DNA from: Tengunoibacter tsumagoiensis
GTDB lineage: Bacteria; Chloroflexota; Ktedonobacteria; Ktedonobacterales; Ktedonobacteraceae
NCBI RefSeq assembly: GCF_003967535.1
Contig: NZ_BIFR01000001.1
Span: forward strand, 49,493-113,492
Length of the DNA: 64,000 nucleotides
Direction of reading: 5' to 3'
Of the stretch, positions 1 through 8,798 are shown in pieces. The notes beneath the pieces are model-generated. The model saw only the letters and a program-made list of their open reading frames with translations. It was not told the origin of the DNA and ran no database searches. Numbering within the stretch: the first letter of the stretch is position 1; the number at the start of each line of letters is the position of its first letter. A program made the translations under genes and the position numbers.

Positions 1-382
1 GGTCTGTTGGAGAGAGAATAGCTGCCAGTAGAAACGCATCAATCCAGCTAAGAGGCGTCAGAAAGCGCAACGGAACGGCAATGAGGATGGCTTCTAATAG
101 CAGGCCAGGAACCGCTAGCAGAAAAATAGTCAGCCAATTATCACGCAAAGCTCGAACCGACATTGACCAGGAACCCTCAAATAAAAGGGCTGGCAAGAAC
201 ACGAAAAGAACCAGGTCAGGAGTCAGGTGAAAGGGCCCTGTATTCACAAACAGGCTAATCCCCAGACCGACAACTACAAGACCAAGCGTATAGGGCACGT
301 CCAACCGGCGCGTGATTAAGATCACAGTTAATGCAATGAGCAGAAGGAGAACAAGGAGACGGACAACAACGACAATACTCAT
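1..382 (-). CDS. Na+/H+ (cation/proton) antiporter, N-terminal part, cut by window edge
   Basis: An open frame reads leftward from ATG at 382 and runs off the window at position 1, giving the first 127 residues. The protein opens with a hydrophobic helix, then a segment containing PYTLGLVVVG, then LPALLFEGSW, and it breaks off in the motif ILSPTD. LPALLFE and S(P/A)TDP are hallmarks of the CPA1/NhaP family of membrane antiporters, which exchange Na+ or K+ for protons. In that family the Asp of the TDP motif lies in the ion path. The gene starts 35 bp downstream of the PP2C phosphatase stop on the same strand, so the two may share a transcript. Which cation is carried cannot be told from the fragment. 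Confidence 0.82.
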   Translation of the reverse strand, partial: MSIVVVVRLLVLLLLIALTVILITRRLDVPYTLGLVVVGLGISLFVNTGPFHLTPDLVLFVFLPALLFEGSWSMSVRALRDNWLTIFLLAVPGLLLEAILIAVPLRFLTPLSWIDAFLLAAILSPTD

Positions 383-417
383 CAAATTCTCGAATTTTCG
401 ATTCTATCGTATCAAAT

Positions 418-1191
418 TTAGTCCAGTGAACTCACACGAGCGACGACTGCCGTAATATTATCCAATCCACCATGAGCATTTGCACAGTCGATCAAACGCT
501 GGGCACTTTCCTGCGGCTCATGCTCCTCCAAAATAGCGCGTAACTCGTCGCTGCTCACAAGGTTCGAGAGGCCATCAGAACAGAGCAGAAAGACATCATT
601 AGGCTGAATCTTCTCTGTCAGAAGGTCAATCTCTACGTTGGGATAAATTCCCAGAGCTCGCGTAATGACGTTGCGTTGAGGATGTACACTGGCTTGTTTC
701 TCAGTAATAATGCCTGCTCGAACCTGTTCAGCAACCCACGAATGATCCTGTGAGAGCCGCAACACTTCGCCATTGCGTATAATATAAGCCCGACTATCCC
801 CCACATTTGCAGCATAAGCTGTATCACCATGCAATGCTACGGCAATGCACGTGGTCCCCATCCCGGCGCGGCTGTTAATCGACTCTTCATTTGAGACCTG
901 CTGGTAGATAGCTGCATTCGCGTTTTGAATTGCTTGCTTAAGAGCCTCTGCGGGATCTTCACCCTCATCTTGATAGTAAGCCTGCGGAATAGTTTCAACA
1001 GCCAGCTTACTAGCCACCTCACCCTTGGCATGTCCACCCATTCCATCAGCGACAAGCAAGAGAATGCCTTTGGACGCTAAAACAGCGGGATCCTCGGGGA
1101 CCACTGAGGTCATACTATCCTCATTGTGATTGCGTGTACGGCCCACATCCGAACGCAAAGCTACCTCAACATGGGGGAGTATATCCGGCAT
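418..1191 (-). CDS. PP2C-family Ser/Thr protein phosphatase (PrpC/Stp type)
   Basis: A 257-residue soluble protein, the usual length of bacterial PPM/PP2C phosphatases, which remove phosphate from Ser/Thr residues using two Mn/Mg ions. The metal-binding motifs are all visible: RNHNEDS near residue 20, VADGMGGHAKGE near 47-58, CSDGLSN near 205, and GGLDNITAVV close to the C-terminus. The ATG at 1191 is preceded by an AAAAGGAG ribosome-binding site at good spacing. It is the natural antagonist of PASTA-type kinases; a kinase of that type lies at 16.2-18.2 kb but is not adjacent. There is no membrane segment, so it acts in the cytoplasm. The downstream neighbour on the same strand is the antiporter. 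Confidence 0.93.
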   Translation of the reverse strand: MPDILPHVEVALRSDVGRTRNHNEDSMTSVVPEDPAVLASKGILLLVADGMGGHAKGEVASKLAVETIPQAYYQDEGEDPAEALKQAIQNANAAIYQQVSNEESINSRAGMGTTCIAVALHGDTAYAANVGDSRAYIIRNGEVLRLSQDHSWVAEQVRAGIITEKQASVHPQRNVITRALGIYPNVEIDLLTEKIQPNDVFLLCSDGLSNLVSSDELRAILEEHEPQESAQRLIDCANAHGGLDNITAVVARVSSLD

Positions 1192-1275
1192 AGAAAGCTC
1201 CTTTTACGAACACAGAAATTTTTTTAGGCATATTATACATGATTTGTCAGGACCAGTGGAAGGTTTCGGACAACT

Positions 1276-1653
1276 TTAAGAGAGGCCCCCTTCAAGTTGC
1301 CATAACATTTTTTTACCATGAGCTACTTGAACCAACTGCTCAAGGCGCGCCACTTCGGCTCTAACCACGCGAAGACCAAAATCTGTTAAGCGATAGTAGC
1401 GACGACGCTCATCATCTCCCTTGCTATCTGTACGCTCACCAGCCTCTTCAATCAATCCATCGGCAAGCATCCGTTTAATTGAGCCATACAGTGTGCCCGG
1501 ACCCATACGCATTGTTCCCTCGCTACGAGCAACCACCTCTTGCATAATACTATAGCCATGGCGCTCACCATCTACTAATGCTAATAAAATATGCAGAACC
1601 GCTGGTGTAAGCGGGAGCATCGACAATGGATCACGACGTTGCACAGGTCCCAA
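1276..1653 (-). CDS. PadR-family transcriptional regulator
   Basis: A 125-residue winged-helix protein. The N-terminal domain has the PadR pattern: TPAVLHILLALVDGERHGYSIMQ, GPGTLYGSIKRMLADGLIEE, and then RRRYYRLTDFG in the wing (all shortened here). The C-terminal helix is short, as in subfamily 2. PadR proteins are dimeric repressors that often respond to toxic small molecules and control efflux genes. The reading frame begins at a TTG (1653) placed after a GAGGTG ribosome-binding site; an ATG further in (MLPLTP) is a weaker alternative. No efflux gene is adjacent, so its target is not evident and autoregulation is the safest guess. Confidence 0.9.
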   Translation of the reverse strand: MGPVQRRDPLSMLPLTPAVLHILLALVDGERHGYSIMQEVVARSEGTMRMGPGTLYGSIKRMLADGLIEEAGERTDSKGDDERRRYYRLTDFGLRVVRAEVARLEQLVQVAHGKKMLWQLEGGLS

Positions 1654-1723
1654 AGCAACACCTCTTCTCCAGTAGTTCGTATCAGATGACTAGAGCGCAA
1701 TACGCTTCTTCAACAGGATCGTA

Positions 1724-1742
1724 TATATCCGTCTTTGATATA
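1724..1742. promoter_or_regulatory. Inverted repeat upstream of the PadR gene, possible operator
   Basis: TATATC and GATATA form a perfect 6-bp inverted repeat separated by 7 bp, about 70 bp upstream of the PadR start codon. PadR dimers bind short inverted repeats near their own promoters, so an autoregulatory operator is plausible, but the match is short and AT-rich. Confidence 0.3.
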
Positions 1743-1822
1743 AAAAATCAGATGTAGCATACCCGCAAAAAGTCTTCTCTGTCAAGAACGCCAGATGAAG
1801 CGCTGCTTTTTCGCTAAAATAG

Positions 1823-1868
1823 ACAGAAAAAGCAGCCCAAATTTATTTGCTCGGGCTGCTTTTTCTGT
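1823..1868 (-). terminator. Intrinsic terminator after the lipoprotein gene
   Basis: A perfect 16-bp stem (1823-1838 with 1853-1868) around a 14-nt AT-rich loop. It contains AAAAA/TTTTT runs in the arms, which suits termination. It lies about 30 bp past the stop of the leftward gene ending at 1899. Confidence 0.8.
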
Positions 1869-1898
1869 GCTCTCTACCTGTGCTCTCTACAATGTATG

Positions 1899-2531
1899 TT
1901 ACTTCACATCAATAGTTATTGACATCGCAACAACAACATAGGGACACATTGCGTTTGGCCTACAGAGAACCATGCGTTGAAAATGAAGGTCTATACTTCC
2001 AGTACTTTGTGCAGTATAATGCCAGATACAGGCATTATATGTAGAGGAGACATAGCCAGATGGTTGCGCTAATTGGAGCCCTCCCTGCGAAGAAGTGGGG
2101 CCGATCCATTTGAAGCCCAGTGGAGCTCGAACTTCAATTGCATCACCAATGTGTGCCGTCACCGTCTGCTCAACGTCTTTTGGCTCTACAACGACTGTTG
2201 CAAGCGCTAAATCTGACGCTGGCTGCTGCGTTGTAGGACAGCCCTGCTGTGAGGTTGTCGCCTTTCCAGTTCCTCCGCTGGTTGTGCCTGGGGTGGGACT
2301 ACTGATCGCAACACTGGTCGTTGATGTCGGCGAGACTTGCGGCGTCTCAGATACAACTGGCGAGGAAAACGATGTTGGCGTAGCAGAAGATTGGGGAGCA
2401 TGGCTCGAGGCTGTTCCCGCTGCATCCTTTCCACAGGCCACACACATACAGGCAACAACTATCAGGCTGACCAGAAGGCCCAGGACTCTCCATATACCCG
2501 TTGGCTTTGTATTTCTCATCGCACGCATCAT
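1899..2531 (-). CDS. Secreted lipoprotein of unknown function, possibly Ig-like/chagasin-like fold
   Basis: A 210-residue protein with a signal peptide ending in the lipobox VACG (Cys33), followed by about 70 residues rich in Ser, Thr and Pro that look like a flexible linker. The C-terminal 110 residues hold a compact domain: a stretch VTAHIGDAIEVRAPLGFKWI, two Cys pairs that could form disulfides, and a C-terminal strand ending ITIDVK. The pattern resembles chagasin/inhibitor-I42-like immunoglobulin folds, but the diagnostic loops are not clear. The ATG at 2531 is directly followed by a second ATG and preceded by AAAGGAG. It is probably a membrane-anchored surface protein. No function is assigned. 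Confidence 0.75.
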   Translation of the reverse strand: MMRAMRNTKPTGIWRVLGLLVSLIVVACMCVACGKDAAGTASSHAPQSSATPTSFSSPVVSETPQVSPTSTTSVAISSPTPGTTSGGTGKATTSQQGCPTTQQPASDLALATVVVEPKDVEQTVTAHIGDAIEVRAPLGFKWIGPTSSQGGLQLAQPSGYVSSTYNACIWHYTAQSTGSIDLHFQRMVLCRPNAMCPYVVVAMSITIDVK

Positions 2532-2581
2532 GCGAACTCCTTTTTCATTGGCAAAGTAACAATACTACAGTTACTCTTTTG

Positions 2582-2891
2582 ACGCACTCTCAGAAAAAAT
2601 AGTTCCCATATTGATCTTTCTTCCTATTACTAGAAAATCACTAGAAAAAAAGGATAAATCATCGTTTGAGCTTGATCTCATCAATAGAAAAGATATCACT
2701 AAAAAAAAGAAGATACAGACAAAATATATTCCATTTCGTCAATAAAAAATATGATAATTAGTTAAAAAGTCCTATGTTAACAATCATTTAAACTTGCCCA
2801 TGCATAATCAATTTAGATTTTTAATTTAATTTTTATATGATTCCCCTTTTTATAAAAAGAGCCCTGGATCTCTTATTTAAAGGATACGGTC
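2582..2891. other. AT-rich intergenic stretch, divergent promoter region
   Basis: About 310 bp with a strikingly high A+T content and runs of A and T, lying between the divergent lipoprotein and PstS-like genes. It must hold promoters for both, but the low complexity makes individual hexamers unreliable. It ends with the ribosome-binding site AAAGGA ahead of ATG 2892. Confidence 0.5.
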
Positions 2892-3887
2892 ATGATAAGG
2901 AACAAGCAGATGAGCGAGCGTAAAGTACAGATTACCTATCTCCCGCTCTCTTTAACGAGAGGACATTCTATTTCTTGTGCCCTTTTGCTTGGCTGTCTGA
3001 GTTTTCTTCTCATTCTCAGCAGTTGTAGTACAGGGGTGGGGCAGACTGAAGAGGTAAGTGGATCACTCAATATTGTTGGGTCAACGGCCTTACAGCCTCT
3101 TGTCTCTGCGGCTGCAACGCTTTATATGAAGCAACACCCAAAGGTAAAAATTAAGGTGCAGGGTGGAGGAAGCAAGGTAGGACTGGATCAGGTTGCAAGT
3201 GAAAAAGTAGATATCGGAGATTCAGATCTCTATGCAGATCCAGTCAGTTATCCAGATCCCAATCTGACTGATCATATCGTCTGCGTTATTCCCTTTGCGA
3301 TGGTTACTAATCCTGATGTCACAATCAGTTCAAATACGTTAACGCCTGACCAGATCGTTGGAATTTTTACAACCCGTACAATTACCAATTGGAAGGACGT
3401 TGGTGGGCCAGATTTAAAAATCGTTCCGCTGGCACGTACAAAGACTTCGGGGACGCGTGATACTTTTCGTAAATATGTCCTGGGGGGTCGCGATGAAAGC
3501 GATCTAACGACTATTGATTCTTCAACCGATGTCCGCGATACGGTGGCTAAGACCCCAGGGGCGATCAGCTATCTTGCACTGTCAGTTATCAATAGCTCAG
3601 TCCATGAAGTAGGCATCAATGGTTTTTTACCAACGCAGGAAAATATCTCTTCTGGTCGCTATACATTCTGGGCCTATGAACATATGTATACGATGAAGGA
3701 TACTCCTTTGATCAATGATTTTCTCGACTATATGATCTCGCCGCCAGTGCAGAATGCCGCTGAGAATATTCACTATATTCCCATCAGTAATATGCACCTT
3801 CCAACAACGAACATTCCTAATAACTCTGGCAACTCATCCATCGCGCTCGTAGCTAACGAGGAGGTCTACAGTGAAAGCCGCCAATAG
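2892..3887 (+). CDS. PstS-like phosphate-binding lipoprotein
   Basis: A 331-residue periplasmic-binding-type protein. A signal peptide ends at lipobox ILSSC (Cys45). The mature protein carries the PstS signatures GSTALQPLVSAAA (phosphate-binding loop), QGGGSKVGLDQV, DIGDSD, and LARTKTSGTRDTFRKYV. In this family these loops hydrogen-bond a buried phosphate. No pstC, pstA or pstB follows. Instead the last 17 bp overlap the start of a HAMP-domain membrane protein, so a sensing rather than an import role is plausible. The ATG has a good AAAGGA site. It could also bind another oxyanion. Confidence 0.88.
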   Translation: MIRNKQMSERKVQITYLPLSLTRGHSISCALLLGCLSFLLILSSCSTGVGQTEEVSGSLNIVGSTALQPLVSAAATLYMKQHPKVKIKVQGGGSKVGLDQVASEKVDIGDSDLYADPVSYPDPNLTDHIVCVIPFAMVTNPDVTISSNTLTPDQIVGIFTTRTITNWKDVGGPDLKIVPLARTKTSGTRDTFRKYVLGGRDESDLTTIDSSTDVRDTVAKTPGAISYLALSVINSSVHEVGINGFLPTQENISSGRYTFWAYEHMYTMKDTPLINDFLDYMISPPVQNAAENIHYIPISNMHLPTTNIPNNSGNSSIALVANEEVYSESRQ

Positions 3888-5940
3888 TCCACAAAAAGCG
3901 CAGCCGAACCCACCAGCCACTACTCTGCGCATCCGCTCCACGTCAAAACGTAGCAGTAACCTGCTGATTGATCTACCGATTGGAGCCCGTCTGATCCTTG
4001 GCTTTATTCTAGCCGCCTTGATCGCTTCTTTCGTGACAGGAGCCATTGGTCTACAAAACGCGAATTCGCTGCAAGGACAGGCCAATTTTTATCAGACGCT
4101 TCTACGGACCAATACGAATCTGACAACTGGTTCCAGCTATCTACAACTCATGAATGCTCAGATCACAACTATTTTAAGCACAAAAACGTCGGCACAATCG
4201 TCACAAGAAGATTTAACGAAACAGAAAGATGCACTAAAAAGTCTTTCCGATCGCTATGATTCTCTTCTGAATAGTTATGTCAATAACGATATTCTGGTCA
4301 AACACCCCGATCAGATGGCTCTACTGAATGCGGCCAATCATAATAATCAGATTCAGCAGCAGGAAACGCTGGCCGCCAGTACCGTTCGCACCTGGAGGGT
4401 GTACAATACTGCTCAGAAGCAGATTCTTCAGGCTATCGATACGGCTCAATGGGATGAGGCTGCCCATATTCAACAGATTCAAGGCGAGTTCATGAACACT
4501 GATACGACCAGTGCTCTACGAGCTTTGATCCATTTTAATGGAAAGCTGGCAACGTCCGTTGAGGATGCCGCTGTCGCACAACAGCAGATGCAGTTTATCT
4601 ATACAGTCGTTGGCTCTGTGATCGCCTTTATCTTGATCCTGGTGATTGGTTGGTTGATCTCTGGAACAATTATTAGCCGCCTGCGCCACCTGCGTCAGGT
4701 AACGCTTGCAGTAGAACAGGGGCAGCTCGATCGGCGTGTCAATGTGGTGGGTCGCGACGAGATTGCTGATGTCTCGGCTTCGGTCAATGCCATGCTCACC
4801 GCCATCGTTGGTCTGCTAGAGGAGTCGCGCAACCAGCGCGACGCACTTACGAACGCAGCTGAACATCTTTTCTCAGATATGCGCGTTGTAAGTGCTGGTG
4901 ATCTACGCATCAATGCGCCCGTCAGCAATGATCCTATCGGGATGCTGGCCAATGCCTTTAACTTTACAGTTGGACGCTTCCGCCGCTTTGTACAGCGCAC
5001 CAAGGCCACTGCAGAACAATTAGATGTGCTGGTACGTCAGGAGATCGAGCGGGCTGAGGCTTTCAGTCAGGCTATTCAGTTGCCAAAAAATGCCCAACAA
5101 GCATTTTCTCCACAACAACCTACTCCTCTCACTAACCAGTTTGCAGAAAACCGTTCCCTGCGCTTTAATGTAAAAGAGACGATGCGCTCCCCAGAGATTG
5201 AGGATGGGAAAAACGCCGATCTGACTCTGCAAGTGAAGAAAGCTCGCGAGCGCCTCCAACAGCTCTCGGGAGACAATATGCTCCGCCATACGAGGGCTGT
5301 CATTACGATGGGAGAGCAAATTTCACACTCAATCACACGACTCAGTAAGTCGTTAAATACACAGAGCGATACATCTAACCGTCAGGCTGCTATGGATGTG
5401 ATTCAGATGCAGGTTCGTGAGCTCCGCTTACTCGAGACGGTTCTTAAACGCATGATATCTGAGTTTCAGAATGTTCAAAATACATCTTCACAGAGCTTGC
5501 AAGACCTTGACAATGATCTGAACCACCTTGCCAATGCAGTTCGCAATGTGAAGTCAAAGAGTGGCTCTGAGCCCTCAAGTACTGAGCTATCAGAGATTAT
5601 TCGTCTCAATACGTCCTTTGCCAATGATGTCATCGCTTTTGCCCGCCAGGTGGCGATTCAGGCACAGGAGATTCGAACTGGTATTATCTCCTTTCAGTTG
5701 GATACGGTTGAAAGTGGAAATGCTCTTGGCAATACGTCGTTTCCAGGTGTTGGTCCTGTTTTTCCGAATAAGGGCTATAATCTGGCTGGCGATATGCAAC
5801 GGCAATTTGGGGGCAATCCACCTTCTGGCTCTCAGTTTCCTTCACCCGCAAGCTCGCAGTTTCATGCGAACAATTCGTCATCAGGCAATCGACCTTCCGG
5901 GTTCAGATATCCAGAGCCTCCCTCCGAGCGCCAATTCTAA
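3871..5940 (+). CDS. Tandem-HAMP membrane receptor-like protein without a recognisable output domain
   Basis: A 689-residue membrane protein starting at GTG 3871 behind a strong GAGGAGG site that lies inside the preceding gene. TM1 is at about residues 39-60. An extracytoplasmic four-helix-bundle-like region of some 185 residues rich in Gln and Asn follows, then TM2 at about 244-266. A HAMP domain (about 267-319) comes next, and a second HAMP-like unit at about 334-373 reads AGDLRINAPVSNDPIGMLANAF. The remaining 300 residues are helical, coiled-coil-like and end in a Pro/Gly/Ser-rich tail. I see no kinase, cyclase or methyl-accepting (MA) hairpin motif. The 17-bp overlap with the PstS-like gene implies translational coupling, so the binding protein may be its ligand-sensing partner. 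Confidence 0.82.
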   Translation: MKAANSPQKAQPNPPATTLRIRSTSKRSSNLLIDLPIGARLILGFILAALIASFVTGAIGLQNANSLQGQANFYQTLLRTNTNLTTGSSYLQLMNAQITTILSTKTSAQSSQEDLTKQKDALKSLSDRYDSLLNSYVNNDILVKHPDQMALLNAANHNNQIQQQETLAASTVRTWRVYNTAQKQILQAIDTAQWDEAAHIQQIQGEFMNTDTTSALRALIHFNGKLATSVEDAAVAQQQMQFIYTVVGSVIAFILILVIGWLISGTIISRLRHLRQVTLAVEQGQLDRRVNVVGRDEIADVSASVNAMLTAIVGLLEESRNQRDALTNAAEHLFSDMRVVSAGDLRINAPVSNDPIGMLANAFNFTVGRFRRFVQRTKATAEQLDVLVRQEIERAEAFSQAIQLPKNAQQAFSPQQPTPLTNQFAENRSLRFNVKETMRSPEIEDGKNADLTLQVKKARERLQQLSGDNMLRHTRAVITMGEQISHSITRLSKSLNTQSDTSNRQAAMDVIQMQVRELRLLETVLKRMISEFQNVQNTSSQSLQDLDNDLNHLANAVRNVKSKSGSEPSSTELSEIIRLNTSFANDVIAFARQVAIQAQEIRTGIISFQLDTVESGNALGNTSFPGVGPVFPNKGYNLAGDMQRQFGGNPPSGSQFPSPASSQFHANNSSSGNRPSGFRYPEPPSERQF

Positions 5941-5963
5941 GGCCACCACACAATTTCGCCAGT

Positions 5964-6020
5964 ATACGATCTGTGGCACCAGTGCAATTAGCTTGATTGC
6001 GCTGGTGCCACAGATCGTAT
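5964..6020. terminator. Long bidirectional terminator hairpin
   Basis: Arms 5964-5987 and 5997-6020 form a 24-bp stem with only one G-T wobble and a 9-nt loop. It sits between the convergent receptor and transglycosylase genes and can serve both. Confidence 0.8.
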
Positions 6021-6067
6021 GGTATACAAAGATAATGCGAGATAGTATTCTCAGTAGCCGGGTCCAC

Positions 6068-7060
6068 TTACCCCATAATGATGCGAACGTAGTTTTGTGT
6101 CTCTAGAGGCATAAAGGCCAGCCAATTCGCACCACCAAGATTAATAGCTCGCTGTACATTTCCTGGGCCAGCATTATACGCTGCCAGACCTTTTGCGTAA
6201 TCACCACCAAATTGAGCTGCCAGACTTGCCATATAACGTGCAGCTCCATACAGGGCTGAAACCGGATCGTAAGGGTTGATGCCGAGACCCGCGGCTGTAC
6301 TGGGCAAAAACTGCGCAATCCCAACTGCTCCAGCTGGTGAGACCGCATAGGGATTGAAACCACTCTCCTGGTTAATCTGGCGCACAAAAGCATCCGGTGG
6401 GATTCCTGCCGCAACGGCTGCCTGCTGAGCAATGGCTATATACTGACTTTTTGGGAGACTGGCTGGCGCGACTGGCGCAACTGGTGCGGGGGCGGTCGTT
6501 GCAGGTGCCTGGATCTGTGGGCGAGAGATAAAGCTCAATGCCGACTGTTGCGAGGCAACCCAGCGTACAGCCCCACCTACCATCGGCATCTCATTCTGAC
6601 CATTTCCCAGTGGAGAGAAAAACAGAAATAAAGTCATACACACAGCCCCAAGGGTCAGAGCTGTCACCAGCCCATGACGCACTGCTCCTCGTAAACGCGA
6701 ACCGTTCTGAGCAGCGCCACGAGTCCGTTCTGGACGTTGACGCGAACCAGGGATGACAACTGCTGGCCGCACCGCCTTCGACTGCATAGTCCCCTCTAAA
6801 GCAGAAATAAGCGAGGGTGGCTGGGCAACTGCCTGTAAAGGGATAGTAACCGTTTTATATGACACCGCCTGTAGCGGTTGAATAGGTTCTGTATGTTTGT
6901 CAAGAGAGATGGCTGCAAAGGTCTCTGTGGTTGGTCGTACCATCTCGGTCTCCGATGGCAAGCCTGTAGGGGGAATCACCTGCAGCTTTTGCGAATAGCG
7001 CTCTCGTGACAGATCGGCCTCTTCGCCAGGGATTGGCCGCAGAGAGTGAAATTGTGACAT
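6068..7060 (-). CDS. Membrane-anchored lytic transglycosylase (SLT domain)
   Basis: A 330-residue protein with an N-terminal cytoplasmic region of about 130 residues rich in basic and Pro residues, one membrane helix near 137-155 (ALTLGAVCMTLFLFF), a Pro/Ala linker and a C-terminal SLT/goose-lysozyme-like domain. The domain shows INQESGFNPYAVS with the catalytic Glu near residue 232, GAVGIAQFLPST, and AYNAGPGNV, all classic family-1 motifs. It should cleave the MurNAc-GlcNAc bond of peptidoglycan outside the membrane. An ATG at 7078 is also in frame, but AAGAGGT sits just upstream of the ATG at 7060, so I use the latter. The long cytoplasmic tail is unusual for this family and could be a target for regulation. 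Confidence 0.9.
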   Translation of the reverse strand: MSQFHSLRPIPGEEADLSRERYSQKLQVIPPTGLPSETEMVRPTTETFAAISLDKHTEPIQPLQAVSYKTVTIPLQAVAQPPSLISALEGTMQSKAVRPAVVIPGSRQRPERTRGAAQNGSRLRGAVRHGLVTALTLGAVCMTLFLFFSPLGNGQNEMPMVGGAVRWVASQQSALSFISRPQIQAPATTAPAPVAPVAPASLPKSQYIAIAQQAAVAAGIPPDAFVRQINQESGFNPYAVSPAGAVGIAQFLPSTAAGLGINPYDPVSALYGAARYMASLAAQFGGDYAKGLAAYNAGPGNVQRAINLGGANWLAFMPLETQNYVRIIMG

Positions 7061-7242
7061 GGATCTACCTCTTACCATATTTAAGCGTACACGACAAACC
7101 AGTTCTGATGCAGAGTCTAACTAACTGAACCGGTATGCGTCAATTTATTGGGGCAAAAGGGGGTGAAAAGTCATGGTTTACTGGCTGAGTTTAACCACCC
7201 TGACATATGTTTAGCAAAAAAGAGGCACTAACTAACGCCAGA

Positions 7243-7310
7243 ACGGTTGTTCGTTTCCTTCTGTAGCGGCAGATGGTTTCTACCCACTACAGAAGGAAAC
7301 GAACAACCGT
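7243..7310 (-). terminator. Terminator hairpin after the GH57 gene
   Basis: A perfect 24-bp inverted repeat (7243-7266 with 7287-7310) around a 20-nt loop, 45 bp past the stop of the leftward GH57 gene. Confidence 0.75.
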
Positions 7311-7354
7311 CCCTACAAGCATGTTGATGATATACCGCAAAGAGAAAGCAGGTG

Positions 7355-8785
7355 TTACAGGGTCGCAGATCTGCTACGGCTGCGTGATGGAGCCTTGATG
7401 GTGGCCGCAAAGGCCTCCTCATATTTCTGCTCACGTTCGCGGCTGCGAGCGACCTTTCCAGCTTCTACCTGGCGTTGAAGGCGTGCTGGGAGATAGGGTT
7501 CAATGGCCCGTAAGGCATTGAGATAGACCTGCTTCTGCTCATGGATGACACGATTTGGACCCAACGACCACCATTCAGAAGGGGTAAAATAGGCTGAGAC
7601 CTCTGCTTCAGGTCCGCTGCGTCCATACCATTGAATCAAGTGGAGATTATCCGACTGGGAGAGCCAGAGCGCAAGATCGATAAGCTCCGGGTTATCCGTC
7701 AGTTTAGCCATGCCATAGACATGTCCCATAAGTTGAAGAATGTGTTGTTGAGCCTCATTCCCCAGAAAGAACTCCATTCCTCCACTCCCCGCCCAGGTCG
7801 TTGGATAGATCGGCAGGGGAAGATGATAGGCGTTCTGCCGATGACGCTCGATCAATTCGCTTGCGGTATAGGTTGTGACGCCTCGTTTTGTCAGCTCGCC
7901 GGGAAGCGCACGCATAAAATCGAAGATGCCACTATCCCGCCGATGATGTTCGCCAAAGGTCTCAAAATCCCAGCCCAACAGGAGCAGATCCCCCCATGTA
8001 TGGGCCAGCCAATCAGCATAGGTATCTGCAAACAGTGGATACCCGGACCAGCCTCGATTGGAGAAGCGGTAGCCAACATCATCACTCAGTTCTAGATGAC
8101 GGGTCAGCAGGAAGGGCGGCTGTCCCTCACGCTCCGCTTCGCCCGCGGCCAGACGCCTGGTCCGAGCACGCCGTTTCTTCTCCTGAATTGGCAGAGCAAA
8201 GGGCTCGGGATCTTCCCCATAGCGATAGAGATGTGTGCTCTCGCGCCAGTCCATCACCCAGGGCCGTCCGTCCATGACAGCCCCTCGAAAGCCTGCCGCA
8301 TCAAGAGCATTATAGAGCGGAGCCGACATACACATCTCGGTCGTATCGGTCACCACGGGGCGCTTCCCAAAGATTGTCTCTAATTCTTGCGCCATCTCGA
8401 GCATCCGCGTAATAAAGGCTGGCAGATCGAGCAAGAAGAGAAAACTATGATAGGGCTCCACGCCGATCAACTCGACGTTTTCGTGGGCCACCAACTCTCG
8501 AAACAGGTCCAACAACGTTGGATCCCAGGCAGCCGCCTGCCGTACAAAAGAGAGAGAGAAGCCAATCGAAAGCTTCATCCCTTGTTGCACCAGATCCAGA
8601 AACATCCGTGTCGCCGGATAATAGCTATACTGCGCTACTTTTCGAAAGTAGCGCTCGTTCATCCGTTCGTCAAAAAGACAACGAGCAATATCCTCAGCTG
8701 AAGCACCCCGTGGGATCGGTTGAGCGGGGAGCTTGAGGCGACGTGGTTGGTGAACCACCGTGTAGATCGCCAGATCCGCAACCAT
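7355..8785 (-). CDS. Glycoside hydrolase family 57 (alpha-amylase/glucanotransferase type)
   Basis: A 476-residue cytoplasmic enzyme with the five-region pattern of GH57. Near the start is VVHQPRRL (region 1, metal/substrate His). Then comes IGVEPYHS (region 2), DTTEMCMSAPLYNAL (region 3, where the family nucleophile Glu lies), and LLGWDFETFGEHH (region 4, with the acid/base Asp). GH57 enzymes hydrolyse or transfer alpha-1,4 or alpha-1,6 glucan. An ATG at 8794 is in frame, but GAGAGG abuts it directly; the ATG at 8785 has that site at the right distance and is preferred. The upstream glycosyltransferase gene ends 13 bp before it, so the two form an operon. This suggests alpha-glucan or trehalose/maltose storage metabolism. 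Confidence 0.9.
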   Translation of the reverse strand: MVADLAIYTVVHQPRRLKLPAQPIPRGASAEDIARCLFDERMNERYFRKVAQYSYYPATRMFLDLVQQGMKLSIGFSLSFVRQAAAWDPTLLDLFRELVAHENVELIGVEPYHSFLFLLDLPAFITRMLEMAQELETIFGKRPVVTDTTEMCMSAPLYNALDAAGFRGAVMDGRPWVMDWRESTHLYRYGEDPEPFALPIQEKKRRARTRRLAAGEAEREGQPPFLLTRHLELSDDVGYRFSNRGWSGYPLFADTYADWLAHTWGDLLLLGWDFETFGEHHRRDSGIFDFMRALPGELTKRGVTTYTASELIERHRQNAYHLPLPIYPTTWAGSGGMEFFLGNEAQQHILQLMGHVYGMAKLTDNPELIDLALWLSQSDNLHLIQWYGRSGPEAEVSAYFTPSEWWSLGPNRVIHEQKQVYLNALRAIEPYLPARLQRQVEAGKVARSREREQKYEEAFAATIKAPSRSRSRSATL

Positions 8786-8798
8786 GCTAACCATCCTC

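Noticed and set aside
2095..2559. Plus-strand frame of 154 codons
   Set aside because: Antisense shadow of the lipoprotein gene, which has a ribosome site, signal peptide and lipobox.
2892..3887. Start of a pstSCAB phosphate import operon
   Set aside because: No pstC, pstA or pstB follows; the next gene is a HAMP receptor.
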